This document shows, piece after piece, positions 1 through 4,554 of a stretch of 5,174 nucleotides of DNA (position 1 is its first letter; every line of letters begins with the position of its first letter). Made by a program: the position numbers and the translations under genes. Source of the DNA: Oscillospiraceae bacterium (GTDB taxonomy: Bacteria > Bacillota_A > Clostridia > Oscillospirales > CAG-272); the NCBI GenBank assembly GCA_015064665.1, contig SVRU01000107.1, forward strand, positions 1 through 5,174. Reading direction: 5' to 3'. The notes under the pieces are model-generated. The model was given only the letters and a program-made list of their open reading frames with translations, had not been told where the DNA came from and made no database searches.

Positions 1-37
1 TTTATTTGCTTTCTGCTCATCGGCAAAGCCTTTATGG

Positions 38-67
38 AACCCCGCCACTATGGTGGGGTTTTCGTCT
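38..67 (+). terminator. rho-independent terminator of a gene left of the window
   Basis: Arms 38-46 (AACCCCGCC) and 52-60 (GGTGGGGTT) form nine pairs including one G-T wobble, around the 5-nt loop ACTAT, and are followed by TTTTCGTCTT. This is the shape of an intrinsic terminator read rightwards, so it probably ends a plus-strand gene or RNA outside the window. Nothing recognisable as a gene is visible in bases 1-37. A short frame stays open from base 1 to a TAA at 73-75, but it runs through this hairpin and is probably chance. Confidence 0.5.
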
Positions 68-74
68 TACAATA

Positions 75-130
75 AAAGACGGCGTGCCGATGCAGTCCCC
101 TTAAGGACAGTACACTGACACGCCGTCTTT
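75..130 (-). terminator. terminator of the metal-resistance operon (probably bidirectional)
   Basis: A perfect 12-bp inverted repeat, AAAGACGGCGTG (75-86) and CACGCCGTCTTT (119-130), begins one base after the stop codon of the pseudouridine synthase gene. The 32-nt interior holds a smaller hairpin (GTCC 95-98 with GGAC 105-108). Read leftwards, the stem is GC-rich at its core and ends in TCTTTTATT, as expected of an intrinsic terminator. The other strand also ends in TCTTTATTAT, so it could stop rightward transcription too. The large interior is unusual for a minimal terminator. Confidence 0.75.
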
Positions 131-131
131 A

Positions 132-746
132 TTATATGCATTTGCTTTTAATTAACTCAAGCTCAGCCTCGGAAAGCCGTCGGTATTCTCCTAGAGAGAG
201 AGCTTCGTCGAGCGAAAGCTCTCCGATTTTTATTCTTTTCAGATAAAGAACCTTGCACCCTGCATATGCGAGCATACGCTTTACCTGATGCTTTTTCCCC
301 TCGGTAATCGTTATATAGCCGCAAAAAACCGGTGTATCTCTTCTTTTTCTGGCGCGCTTAAGTTCACCGTCGCAAAGCAAATGCTTTATGGAATCAAGCG
401 TTTCAACCCTTTCAATCGAAATTTTAGCAAAAGAGGTTACAAATTCTTTATTCTTGTAAATCTTGACCCCCGACTCTATTTCCGAGATTTGCTCTGTTGC
501 AAGAGTGCCTTTTGCCCAGAAAAAATAGGTTTTTGGCACCTCGTATTCCGGCATCATAAGCCTATAACAAAAATCGCCGTCGTTTGTGAAAATCAAAAGT
601 CCTTCGGTGTCTTTATCAAGGCGTCCGACGGGAAAAATCACGTCTCGCTTTTCTTCGGGAAAATAATCCATTACGGTTTTTTGACGGTCATCACGCCGCG
701 CCGTAATGCACCCTCTTGGTTTATGGAACATATAATATTCAAACAT
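132..746 (-). CDS. rRNA pseudouridine synthase, RsuA/RluB/RluE family, without S4 domain
   Basis: A 204-residue enzyme expected to isomerise a specific uridine in rRNA to pseudouridine in the cytoplasm. The family hallmark GRLDKDTEGLL is at residues 41-51, with catalytic Asp44, followed by the TNDG stretch (54-57). The C-terminal RNA-binding signature EGKKHQVKRML is at 149-159, and LSLGEYRRL is at 183-191. The usual N-terminal S4 domain is absent: the protein opens directly with the catalytic domain (FHKPRG at 7-12), as in E. coli RluE. The rRNA target therefore cannot be assigned, and RsuA (16S) is only one option. I chose ATG 746, one base after the ATPase stop (TGATATG), with a GAGGA at 759-763. 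A TTG at 755 would lie only 3 nt from that GAGGA. It is the last gene of the metal operon and is probably translationally coupled to the ATPase. Confidence 0.9.
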   Translation of the reverse strand: MFEYYMFHKPRGCITARRDDRQKTVMDYFPEEKRDVIFPVGRLDKDTEGLLIFTNDGDFCYRLMMPEYEVPKTYFFWAKGTLATEQISEIESGVKIYKNKEFVTSFAKISIERVETLDSIKHLLCDGELKRARKRRDTPVFCGYITITEGKKHQVKRMLAYAGCKVLYLKRIKIGELSLDEALSLGEYRRLSEAELELIKSKCI

Positions 747-747
747 A

Positions 748-2595
748 TCACGCAAGCGTCCTCATAGAATTAAGAATTGCAAGGGCGGCAACGCCTACGT
801 CAGCAAAAACCGCAAGCCACATATTTGCGAAGCCAAACGCCCCCATAACGAGTATAAGAGCTTTTATTCCAAGCGCAAAAATAATATTCTGTTTTGCAAT
901 ACGAACCGTCTTTCTTGCTATTTTTATTGCAAGAGGAAGCTTTCCGAGATTATCCGACATGATAACAACGTCACAAGCCTCAATTGCGGCATCCGAACCT
1001 ATCTCGCCCATTGCAACGCCTACGTCAGCCTCCGCTATTGCGGGCGCATCGTTGATACCATCGCCGACATAGACGACGTTTTTGTGCGAATTCTTCAGTT
1101 TTTTTAGGTTGTCATATTTATTTTCGGGCAGAAGTTCGGAACAAACGGTTGATATACCAATCTGCCGTCCTACTTCTTCGGCTATCTCGCGTTTATCGCC
1201 CGACAGCATAACAAGCTCGCTTACACCGGATTTCCGAAGCTCTTTGATTGCTTCGGATGCCTCGTCTTTTATTTTATCTCTGATAACAATCGAACCTACG
1301 TAAACACCGTTACGCGCTACGTATATCGCTTCGCTTTCAACTGCGTTATCCGAAATCTTCACATCGGCTTCCAAGAGCCAGGCACGGCTTCCGACAAGAA
1401 CCGCATCTCCGTCAACAACAGCACTGATTCCCTTGCCTGCAACTTCGCTGACTTCACTCGGAACCGAGCATTTCGGCGATGCATTTTTAATACATTTTGC
1501 GATAGGATGGTTTGAACCGTATTCCGCACTTGCAGCATAATACAAAAGCTCGTTTTCACCGATTTTATGCCCATTCACCTTTGCAACGATAAAATTGCCG
1601 TTTGTTAAGGTTCCCGTTTTATCAAAAACGAAGCAATCGGCCTTTGCAAGTGAGGAAAAAACGTTCCCGCCTTTATAAAGTATTCCCTTCGATGCCGCGC
1701 CGCCGATTCCGCCAAAGAAAGCCATAGGTACGGATATTACCAAAGCGCACGGACATGAAACAACCAAAAAAATAAGAGCTCTGTAAATTGACTCCTGCCA
1801 TAAAACAAGCTTGAAAAGTGGTGGAAAGACGGCGATAATTAAAGCCGCTAATACGACAACGGGCGTATAGTAATGAGAGAACTTCGTTATAAAGCTCTCT
1901 GTTTTTGATTTTCTTTCATTTGCGTTTTCAACAAGGTCTAATATACGCGATGCAGCCGACTCGTCCGCCATGCACACGGTTTCTGCTCTCAAAACACCGT
2001 TTATAATTACAAAACCGCTGCTTAGCTTATCGCCGACTCCAACCTGTCTTGGTATTGACTCTCCGCTCAGCGCCGACGTATCCACGTCCGCAGTGCCGGA
2101 TATAATAACCGAATCGATAGGCACACGCTCTCCCGTTCTGATTACGATAACGGAGCCGAGCGCAACCTCATCTGCGCTCACCGTCTTTTCGCATCCTTCA
2201 CCTAAAACGGTTGCCTCGTCAGGTCGGATATCCATCAAAGCGCGTATTGATTTTCTTGATTTTGCAACGGCTTTATGCTCAAAATATTCTCCAACAAGGA
2301 AAAACAGCATTACGGCAACGCCCTCACTGCACTCACCCACAATCATCGCTCCGACAGAAGCTATTGACATCAGAAACTTTTCATCAAGAAGATCTCTTCT
2401 CAAAATTCCCCGTATTGCATCCATAAATACCGGTATACCGGCTATAAGCAACGCAATGACGTATAAAATAAAAGCTCTGAAAGAAAAAGAATAAATTCTG
2501 TCAACGTAATCAACCGCAAGAGCAGATATGAAGAACGCCAATGCGAGTAATATTCTTCCAAGCTCACCCGATAAAAAAGATATCAGCTTTTTCAT
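748..2595 (-). CDS. cadA: P1B-2 type heavy-metal (Zn/Cd/Pb) efflux ATPase lacking an HMA domain
   Basis: A 615-residue inner-membrane pump that exports divalent soft metals using ATP. Visible motifs in order: actuator loop SGES (177-180), intramembrane CPC (281-283), phosphorylation site DKTGTLT with Asp325, the P1B nucleotide-domain HP pair (His363-Pro364), LSGD (464-467), and hinge GDGINDAP (511-518). Eight hydrophobic segments fit the P1B layout: about 14-30, 38-58, 72-88, 90-104, 243-261, 271-292, 570-588 and 591-608. Lys578 in ALGIK and Asp599 in FADVG match the ZntA/CadA residues that define Zn/Cd/Pb rather than Cu specificity. The protein starts just before the first membrane helix, so the usual N-terminal metal-binding domain is missing; a separate HMA protein is encoded immediately upstream. 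Start and upstream stop overlap as ATGA (2592-2595), and no Shine-Dalgarno is visible before this ATG, so translation probably depends on coupling. The choice among Zn, Cd and Pb cannot be made from sequence. Confidence 0.95.
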   Translation of the reverse strand: MKKLISFLSGELGRILLALAFFISALAVDYVDRIYSFSFRAFILYVIALLIAGIPVFMDAIRGILRRDLLDEKFLMSIASVGAMIVGECSEGVAVMLFFLVGEYFEHKAVAKSRKSIRALMDIRPDEATVLGEGCEKTVSADEVALGSVIVIRTGERVPIDSVIISGTADVDTSALSGESIPRQVGVGDKLSSGFVIINGVLRAETVCMADESAASRILDLVENANERKSKTESFITKFSHYYTPVVVLAALIIAVFPPLFKLVLWQESIYRALIFLVVSCPCALVISVPMAFFGGIGGAASKGILYKGGNVFSSLAKADCFVFDKTGTLTNGNFIVAKVNGHKIGENELLYYAASAEYGSNHPIAKCIKNASPKCSVPSEVSEVAGKGISAVVDGDAVLVGSRAWLLEADVKISDNAVESEAIYVARNGVYVGSIVIRDKIKDEASEAIKELRKSGVSELVMLSGDKREIAEEVGRQIGISTVCSELLPENKYDNLKKLKNSHKNVVYVGDGINDAPAIAEADVGVAMGEIGSDAAIEACDVVIMSDNLGKLPLAIKIARKTVRIAKQNIIFALGIKALILVMGAFGFANMWLAVFADVGVAALAILNSMRTLA

Positions 2596-2807
2596 TTTTC
2601 AATTTTTATTGATTTCGAAAAGACTTTAGCCGTTTCCGAAATAGTTTTCATCACAAAAGCCTCGTCATGCGCTGATTCAACGGTAATTTTCTCGGTTAGA
2701 AAGTTTATTTTTGCACTTTCTATTCCCTCTTTATCGGACATCATTTCCGCAAGCTTTGCCGCGCAATTGGGGCAATCAATTCCCGTAATAGTAAACTTAA
2801 ACTTCAT
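2592..2807 (-). CDS. free-standing HMA metal-binding protein
   Basis: A 71-residue cytoplasmic protein with the heavy-metal-associated fold signature GIDCPNCA at residues 9-16. Cys12 and Cys15 are the metal ligands. The Asp before the first Cys (Asp11) is the variant seen in Zn/Cd/Pb ATPase domains such as ZntA, whereas Cu domains usually carry Thr. Alternating polar/hydrophobic stretches fit the ferredoxin-like beta-alpha-beta-beta-alpha-beta fold. The size equals one HMA domain, so it looks like the detached N-terminal domain of the pump encoded next. It starts at ATG 2807 behind AAGAGGAA (2811-2818), 9 nt after the repressor stop, and its TGA overlaps the pump ATG by 4 nt. Inference: it delivers metal to the pump, tunes it, or buffers cytosolic metal. 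Confidence 0.9.
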   Translation of the reverse strand: MKFKFTITGIDCPNCAAKLAEMMSDKEGIESAKINFLTEKITVESAHDEAFVMKTISETAKVFSKSIKIEK

Positions 2808-2816
2808 ATGTTCCTC

Positions 2817-3185
2817 TTACTCCTTTATATGCTCTAACGCTTTTTTAATAATATCATTCACATGATCGTCGGCAAGTGAATAGAATACGTTCTTTCCGGA
2901 TTTCCGATAGGTTATAAGATCACTTTGCCTTAAAATTTTAAGCTGATGCGATACCGCCGATTTAGTCATTCCAAGAAGTTCAGCAATATCACAAACGCAC
3001 ATCTGCTCTCCGCTGATTGCAAATAAAATGCTCATTCTGGTGGAATCACCGAATATTTTGAAAAAGTCAGCCAAATCGTAAATTAAAGATTCGCTTGGCA
3101 TGATTTTCTTTTTTCGCGCCACTGCATCAATATGCACCTCATCACATTCGCATGACGGTGGTATTTGTTTTTTTTTATTTTCCAT
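2817..3185 (-). CDS. ArsR/SmtB-family metal-sensing repressor (Zn/Cd type)
   Basis: A 122-residue winged-helix regulator expected to bind the operon operator as a dimer and release it when metal binds. The recognition-helix region TKSAVSHQLKIL is at 74-85. Two metal sites known in the family are both recognisable. The alpha3N site has Cys63-Val-Cys65-Asp66 plus an N-terminal arm with Cys12, Cys14, Asp15 and His18. The alpha5 site has Asp106, His108, His119 and Glu122, aligning with SmtB Asp104, His106, His117 and Glu120. This combination resembles CadC/SmtB/ZiaR regulators of Zn, Cd or Pb export. I chose ATG 3185 because AAGAGGGG (3190-3197) lies just upstream. A longer frame reaches back to a TTG at 3257, but that TTG is the -35 box of the promoter. 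The gene leads the operon and is probably autoregulated. Confidence 0.93.
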   Translation of the reverse strand: MENKKKQIPPSCECDEVHIDAVARKKKIMPSESLIYDLADFFKIFGDSTRMSILFAISGEQMCVCDIAELLGMTKSAVSHQLKILRQSDLITYRKSGKNVFYSLADDHVNDIIKKALEHIKE

Positions 3186-3201
3186 ATAACCCCTCTTACA
3201 G

Positions 3202-3217
3202 TTGAACAATTGCTCAA
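3202..3217 (-). promoter_or_regulatory. probable ArsR/SmtB operator
   Basis: TTGAACAATTGCTCAA is a 16-bp palindrome with 7 of 8 half-site positions matching. The core TGAACA-N2-TGCTCA follows the spacing of known SmtB/CadC-type operators, where TGAACA half-sites face each other across 2 bp. It lies about +5 to +20 from the predicted start site and upstream of the repressor's Shine-Dalgarno, where bound repressor would block transcription of the whole operon. Confidence 0.7.
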
Positions 3218-3228
3218 TCGTTTGTTTT

Positions 3229-3257
3229 ATTATAGCATTAATATTACGCAAAGTCAA
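3229..3257 (-). promoter_or_regulatory. sigma-A promoter of the metal operon
   Basis: On the minus strand, -35 TTGACT (3252-3257) is followed by a 17-bp spacer and -10 TATAAT (3229-3234). TGC before the -10 makes it an extended -10. The predicted start is near 3221-3222, giving a leader of about 36 nt to the repressor ATG at 3185. The near-consensus strength fits a promoter that is held off by a repressor. Confidence 0.85.
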
Positions 3258-3289
3258 TAATAAACCTAAAAAAAATTCACGCGGTAAAC

Positions 3290-3311
3290 AATTAAAAAAT
3301 AATTAAAAAAT
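3290..3311. repeat. tandem 11-bp A-tract repeat upstream of the tRNA promoter
   Basis: AATTAAAAAAT occurs twice in tandem (3290-3300 and 3301-3311), with a partial third copy (AATTT) after it. Another A8 run lies at 3268-3275. The 11-bp period is close to one helical turn, so the DNA is probably curved. It ends about 15 bp before the tRNA -35 box, so it may act as an UP-like element. It lies in the divergent region between the two promoters, which holds no gene. Confidence 0.5.
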
Positions 3312-3326
3312 AATTTGATAAAAGAC

Positions 3327-3355
3327 TTGACATTGTCATTTTTTTCGTGTATAAT
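3327..3355 (+). promoter_or_regulatory. consensus sigma-A promoter of tRNA-Leu
   Basis: TTGACA (3327-3332), a 17-bp spacer and TATAAT (3350-3355) match the consensus at every position. The predicted start is about 3362, leaving a 5' leader of roughly 6 nt before the mature tRNA. It is divergent from the metal operon promoter about 70 bp away. Confidence 0.9.
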
Positions 3356-3367
3356 AATAGAGCCGTC

Positions 3368-3451
3368 GCGGGAGTGGCGGAACTGGCAGACGCGCACGTT
3401 TGAGGGGCGTGTGGTTTTACCGTACGGGTTCAATTCCCGTCTCCCGCACCA
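3368..3451 (+). tRNA. tRNA-Leu, anticodon GAG, with encoded CCA
   Basis: A complete class II cloverleaf. The acceptor stem is GCGGGAG (3368-3374) with CTCCCGC (3441-3447). The D stem is GCG/CGC. The anticodon stem 3395-3399/3407-3411 has one U-G pair and the 7-nt loop TTGAGGG, giving anticodon GAG at 3402-3404, which reads CUC and CUU. A long variable arm (3412-3423) has a GGT/ACC stem. The T arm is ACGGG-TTCAATT-CCCGT (3424-3440). Discriminator A3448 is followed by a genomic CCA (3449-3451). The long variable arm and the A discriminator both support leucine. Confidence 0.97.
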
Positions 3452-3452
3452 G

Positions 3453-3495
3453 AAAAAAGCACACATTTGTCTACCAAGACAATGTGTGCTTTTTT
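3453..3495 (+). terminator. rho-independent terminator of tRNA-Leu
   Basis: Starting 2 nt after the CCA end, GCACACA (3459-3465) pairs with TGTGTGC (3483-3489), and TTGTCT (3467-3472) pairs with AGACAA (3477-3482), around a 4-nt loop with one bulged T. It is flanked by A6 on the left and T6 (3490-3495) on the right, so the tRNA is a single-gene transcript. The flanking A and T runs would also allow leftward termination. Confidence 0.92.
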
Positions 3496-3500
3496 CAACT

Positions 3501-3707
3501 AAATCCACCGATGGCGGAAGAAATCCCACTTGCGTGGGATGAAATCGCTTCGCGATGAAATCCGACTTCGTCGGGATAGGAGCGGCGGATTTAATTTCAT
3601 CTGAGGCGAAAGCCGAAGATTTCATCCGAGCTTGCGAGGATTTCATCGTGCAATCAGTTGCAGAGCAACTGCGCACGATTTCATTAAAGATGCAAGGCTA
3701 CGCCTTG
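3501..3707. repeat. array of short hairpins with GATGAAAT / ATTTCATC linkers
   Basis: No gene is seen here; about 210 bp are almost wholly stem-loops. In order: (a) 3504-3518, imperfect; (b) ATCCCAC 3523-3529 with GTGGGAT 3534-3540; (c) ATCGC 3544-3548 with GCGAT 3552-3556; (d) ATCCGAC 3560-3566 with GTCGG(G)AT 3570-3577; (e) ATCTGAGGC 3599-3607 with GCCGAAGAT 3612-3620; (f) ATCC 3624-3627 with GGAT 3638-3641; (g) ATCGTGC 3645-3651 with GCACGAT 3673-3679, enclosing AGTTGC/GCAACT; (h) CAAGGC 3693-3698 with GCCTTG 3702-3707. Linkers read ATGAAATC in the left half (3539-3546, 3555-3562) and GATTTCATC in the right half (3618-3626, 3639-3647), so the halves are inverted relative to each other. The ends 3501-3510 and 3583-3592 also pair (9 of 10). 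This resembles a REP/BIME-type array or a structured RNA. I recall similar arrays in gut Clostridia but cannot verify that here. Confidence 0.8.
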
Positions 3708-3733
3708 ATTTATTTACGATAGTGTGATATAAT
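3705..3733 (+). promoter_or_regulatory. extended -10 promoter of the orphan gene
   Basis: TTGATT (3705-3710), a 17-bp spacer and TATAAT (3728-3733) preceded by TGA (3725-3727) form an extended -10 promoter reading rightwards. The first three bases of the -35 lie inside the right arm of the last array hairpin (3702-3707), so hairpin formation or protein binding there could affect transcription. The predicted start is about 3740, giving a leader of roughly 40 nt to the ATG at 3780. Confidence 0.7.
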
Positions 3734-3779
3734 AAACTCACCGATAAATAAGAATTTAGCGAGTTGAGGTAGCGGTAAT

Positions 3780-4172
3780 ATGATTAATATGTTAGAACTA
3801 AAGTTCATCAATGAATTTATAGTTAATGAGAAGAAAGATAGATTAATTTATGAATTTTCTAATCCCCAAAAAAGAGAAAATGCTATAATGAGATTTTCTC
3901 ATAAAGTTGAAAACATTGTAAATGATAAATTTATACAATGTAGATGCAATATGGGAAATTTAAGTAATAACTTGGCTTTATCAGGAGATGTATATATTGT
4001 TTCATTAGAAAAAATATATGGTGAAACTTGTCCTTATAAAGAAGCGCTTATTCATTTGAATGAACAGTATACGCCTGTAATTATAATAGGAGAAAATACT
4101 GTGATTATTAAATCCGAAAATGAAGATTCAAAAGATAACATATTTGTTTTAATGAAATCAACTACTCATTAA
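3780..4172 (+). CDS. orphan AT-rich protein of unknown function
   Basis: A 130-residue protein that I do not recognise. It has no signal peptide and no membrane segment. The N-terminal half is charged and probably helical (KFINEFIVNEKKDRLIYEF at about 8-26, then KRENAIMRFSHKVENIV at about 31-47). A Cys-x-Cys pair is at residues 54 and 56. The C-terminal half shows short hydrophobic strands (VYIVSL, TPVIIIG, TVIIKS, NIFVLM), suggesting a small alpha-beta domain. ATG 3780 is chosen because TGAGGT (3765-3770) lies 10 nt upstream and a good promoter precedes it; ATG 3789 is a weaker alternative. G+C is strikingly low (42 of 180 bases over 3841-4020, about 23%), against about 45% in sampled parts of the ATPase gene. 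It is therefore probably horizontally acquired. It stands alone between its own promoter and terminator. A role in defence or as an immunity protein is conceivable, but nothing shows it. Confidence 0.8.
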   Translation: MINMLELKFINEFIVNEKKDRLIYEFSNPQKRENAIMRFSHKVENIVNDKFIQCRCNMGNLSNNLALSGDVYIVSLEKIYGETCPYKEALIHLNEQYTPVIIIGENTVIIKSENEDSKDNIFVLMKSTTH

Positions 4173-4204
4173 ATTCCAATTTATCGAGTGGCACACTTGG
4201 TGTA

Positions 4205-4251
4205 CTTTTAGTCGTTCTTACCTGCATTTACGCACCTTTTAGTCGTTCTTA
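4205..4251. repeat. 16-bp direct repeat, two copies 31 bp apart
   Basis: CTTTTAGTCGTTCTTA occurs at 4205-4220 and exactly again at 4236-4251. The 15-bp gap is unlike the repeat. It starts 33 bp after the orphan gene stop and ends 11 bp before the next terminator stem. Two identical 16-mers this close are not expected by chance. Possible meanings are a protein-binding iteron pair or a duplication left by an insertion. Confidence 0.75.
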
Positions 4252-4262
4252 GGCAAATAAGG

Positions 4263-4306
4263 AACAGTAGATTGATACAATCGTATCGACCTGCTGTTTT
4301 CTTTTT
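4263..4306 (+). terminator. rho-independent terminator of the orphan gene
   Basis: The 16-nt arms 4263-4278 and 4283-4298 pair around the loop AATC with one A-C mismatch and two U-G wobbles on the plus strand. They are followed by TTCTTTTT. The wobbles are U-G in plus-strand RNA but become A-C mismatches on the other strand, so the structure is built for rightward transcription. It lies about 90 bp after the stop of the 3780-4172 gene. Confidence 0.8.
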
Positions 4307-4324
4307 ATCGTTAAAAATTAGCCG

Positions 4325-4351
4325 AAAGTCCTTGATTTACAAGGGCTTTTT
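4325..4351 (+). terminator. second rightward terminator-like hairpin
   Basis: AAAGTCCTTG (4325-4334) pairs with CAAGGGCTTT (4340-4349), including one T-G wobble, around the loop ATTTA. A T-run ends at 4351. It is a classic intrinsic terminator shape only about 20 bp after the previous one, so it is either a backup for the orphan gene or a leftover of a removed transcription unit. Confidence 0.7.
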
Positions 4352-4415
4352 ACTTTTGTGGTGCATTTCGGTATTTGCGGTGCCTATATCTTGTGCCTCG
4401 GACACCCAAAAATGT

Positions 4416-4454
4416 AGAAAAGCACTACTCCTCGTCAAGGTGTAGTGCCTTTCT
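4416..4454 (-). terminator. terminator of the surface-protein gene (bidirectional)
   Basis: The arms AGAAA-A-GCACTAC (4416-4428) and GTAGTGC-C-TTTCT (4442-4454) pair with one mismatch, and an inner CCT/AGG pairing surrounds the loop CGTCA. Read leftwards the stem is followed by TTTTCTACATTTTT, read rightwards by TTTCTATC. It lies about 100 bp beyond the stop of the minus-strand surface protein and faces the plus-strand gene, so it probably insulates the convergent pair. Confidence 0.7.
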
Positions 4455-4554
4455 ATCGTTAAAAGACCGCTATTCGTTAAATTGCTGTTTGGGTCTTAAA
4501 TCTTGAAATGTTGTCAAGCGGCAAGCGGTGCTTACCGCCTATGTAGGTTAGTGC

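Larger units (their letters stand above)
4173..4554. other. gene-less convergent intergenic region
   Basis: These 382 bp lie between the 3' ends of two convergent genes. They hold a 16-bp direct repeat, three terminator-like hairpins (listed separately), the 11-mer TATCGTTAAAA twice (4306-4316 and 4454-4464), and a small hairpin GCGGT/ACCGC at 4525-4538 without a T-run. An inverted pair CCCAAA (4405-4410) / TTTGGG (4488-4493) encloses the third terminator. No promoter or credible coding frame was found. The three stacked hairpins suggest layered insertions or a worn end of a mobile element rather than a simple gene boundary. Confidence 0.6.

Noticed and set aside
747..755. TTG 755 as start of the pseudouridine synthase
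   Set aside because: GAGGA would lie only 3 nt away; ATG 746, one base after the ATPase stop, is better placed for coupling.
288..767. Plus-strand open frame of 159 codons
   Set aside because: It lies antisense to the pseudouridine synthase, which carries clear family motifs; no promoter or ribosome site supports it.
1970..2494. Plus-strand open frame of 174 codons
   Set aside because: It is antisense to the ATPase actuator and membrane region, which are unambiguous; the composition is a frame shadow.
3186..3257. 24-residue N-terminal extension of the ArsR-type repressor from TTG 3257
   Set aside because: That stretch contains the -35, -10 and operator, and a good ribosome site lies before ATG 3185.
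3266..3676. Minus-strand open frame of 136 codons and plus-strand frame 3315-3542
   Set aside because: Both run through the tRNA-Leu gene, its terminator and the hairpin array, and so cannot be genuine proteins.
3501..3710. CRISPR array
   Set aside because: There are no identical long repeats with regular unique spacers, only short linkers between variable palindromes; no cas gene is present.
3501..4172. Type III toxin-antitoxin (ToxIN-like) RNA repeat plus toxin
   Set aside because: The array units are not direct repeats of one sequence, no terminator separates array from gene, and the 130-residue protein shows no ToxN-like features I can recognise.
4162..4227. Minus-strand 21-codon frame starting at ATG 4227
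   Set aside because: No ribosome site or promoter was seen and it is very short; it overlaps the direct repeat.
4337..4495. Minus-strand frame of 52 codons through the intergenic hairpins
   Set aside because: It has no start codon near its beginning and no ribosome site, and it passes through a terminator stem; it may be chance or a worn gene end.
3424..4554. Integration att duplicate of the tRNA 3' end
   Set aside because: I looked for a second copy of the T-arm/acceptor sequence downstream within the window and found none.
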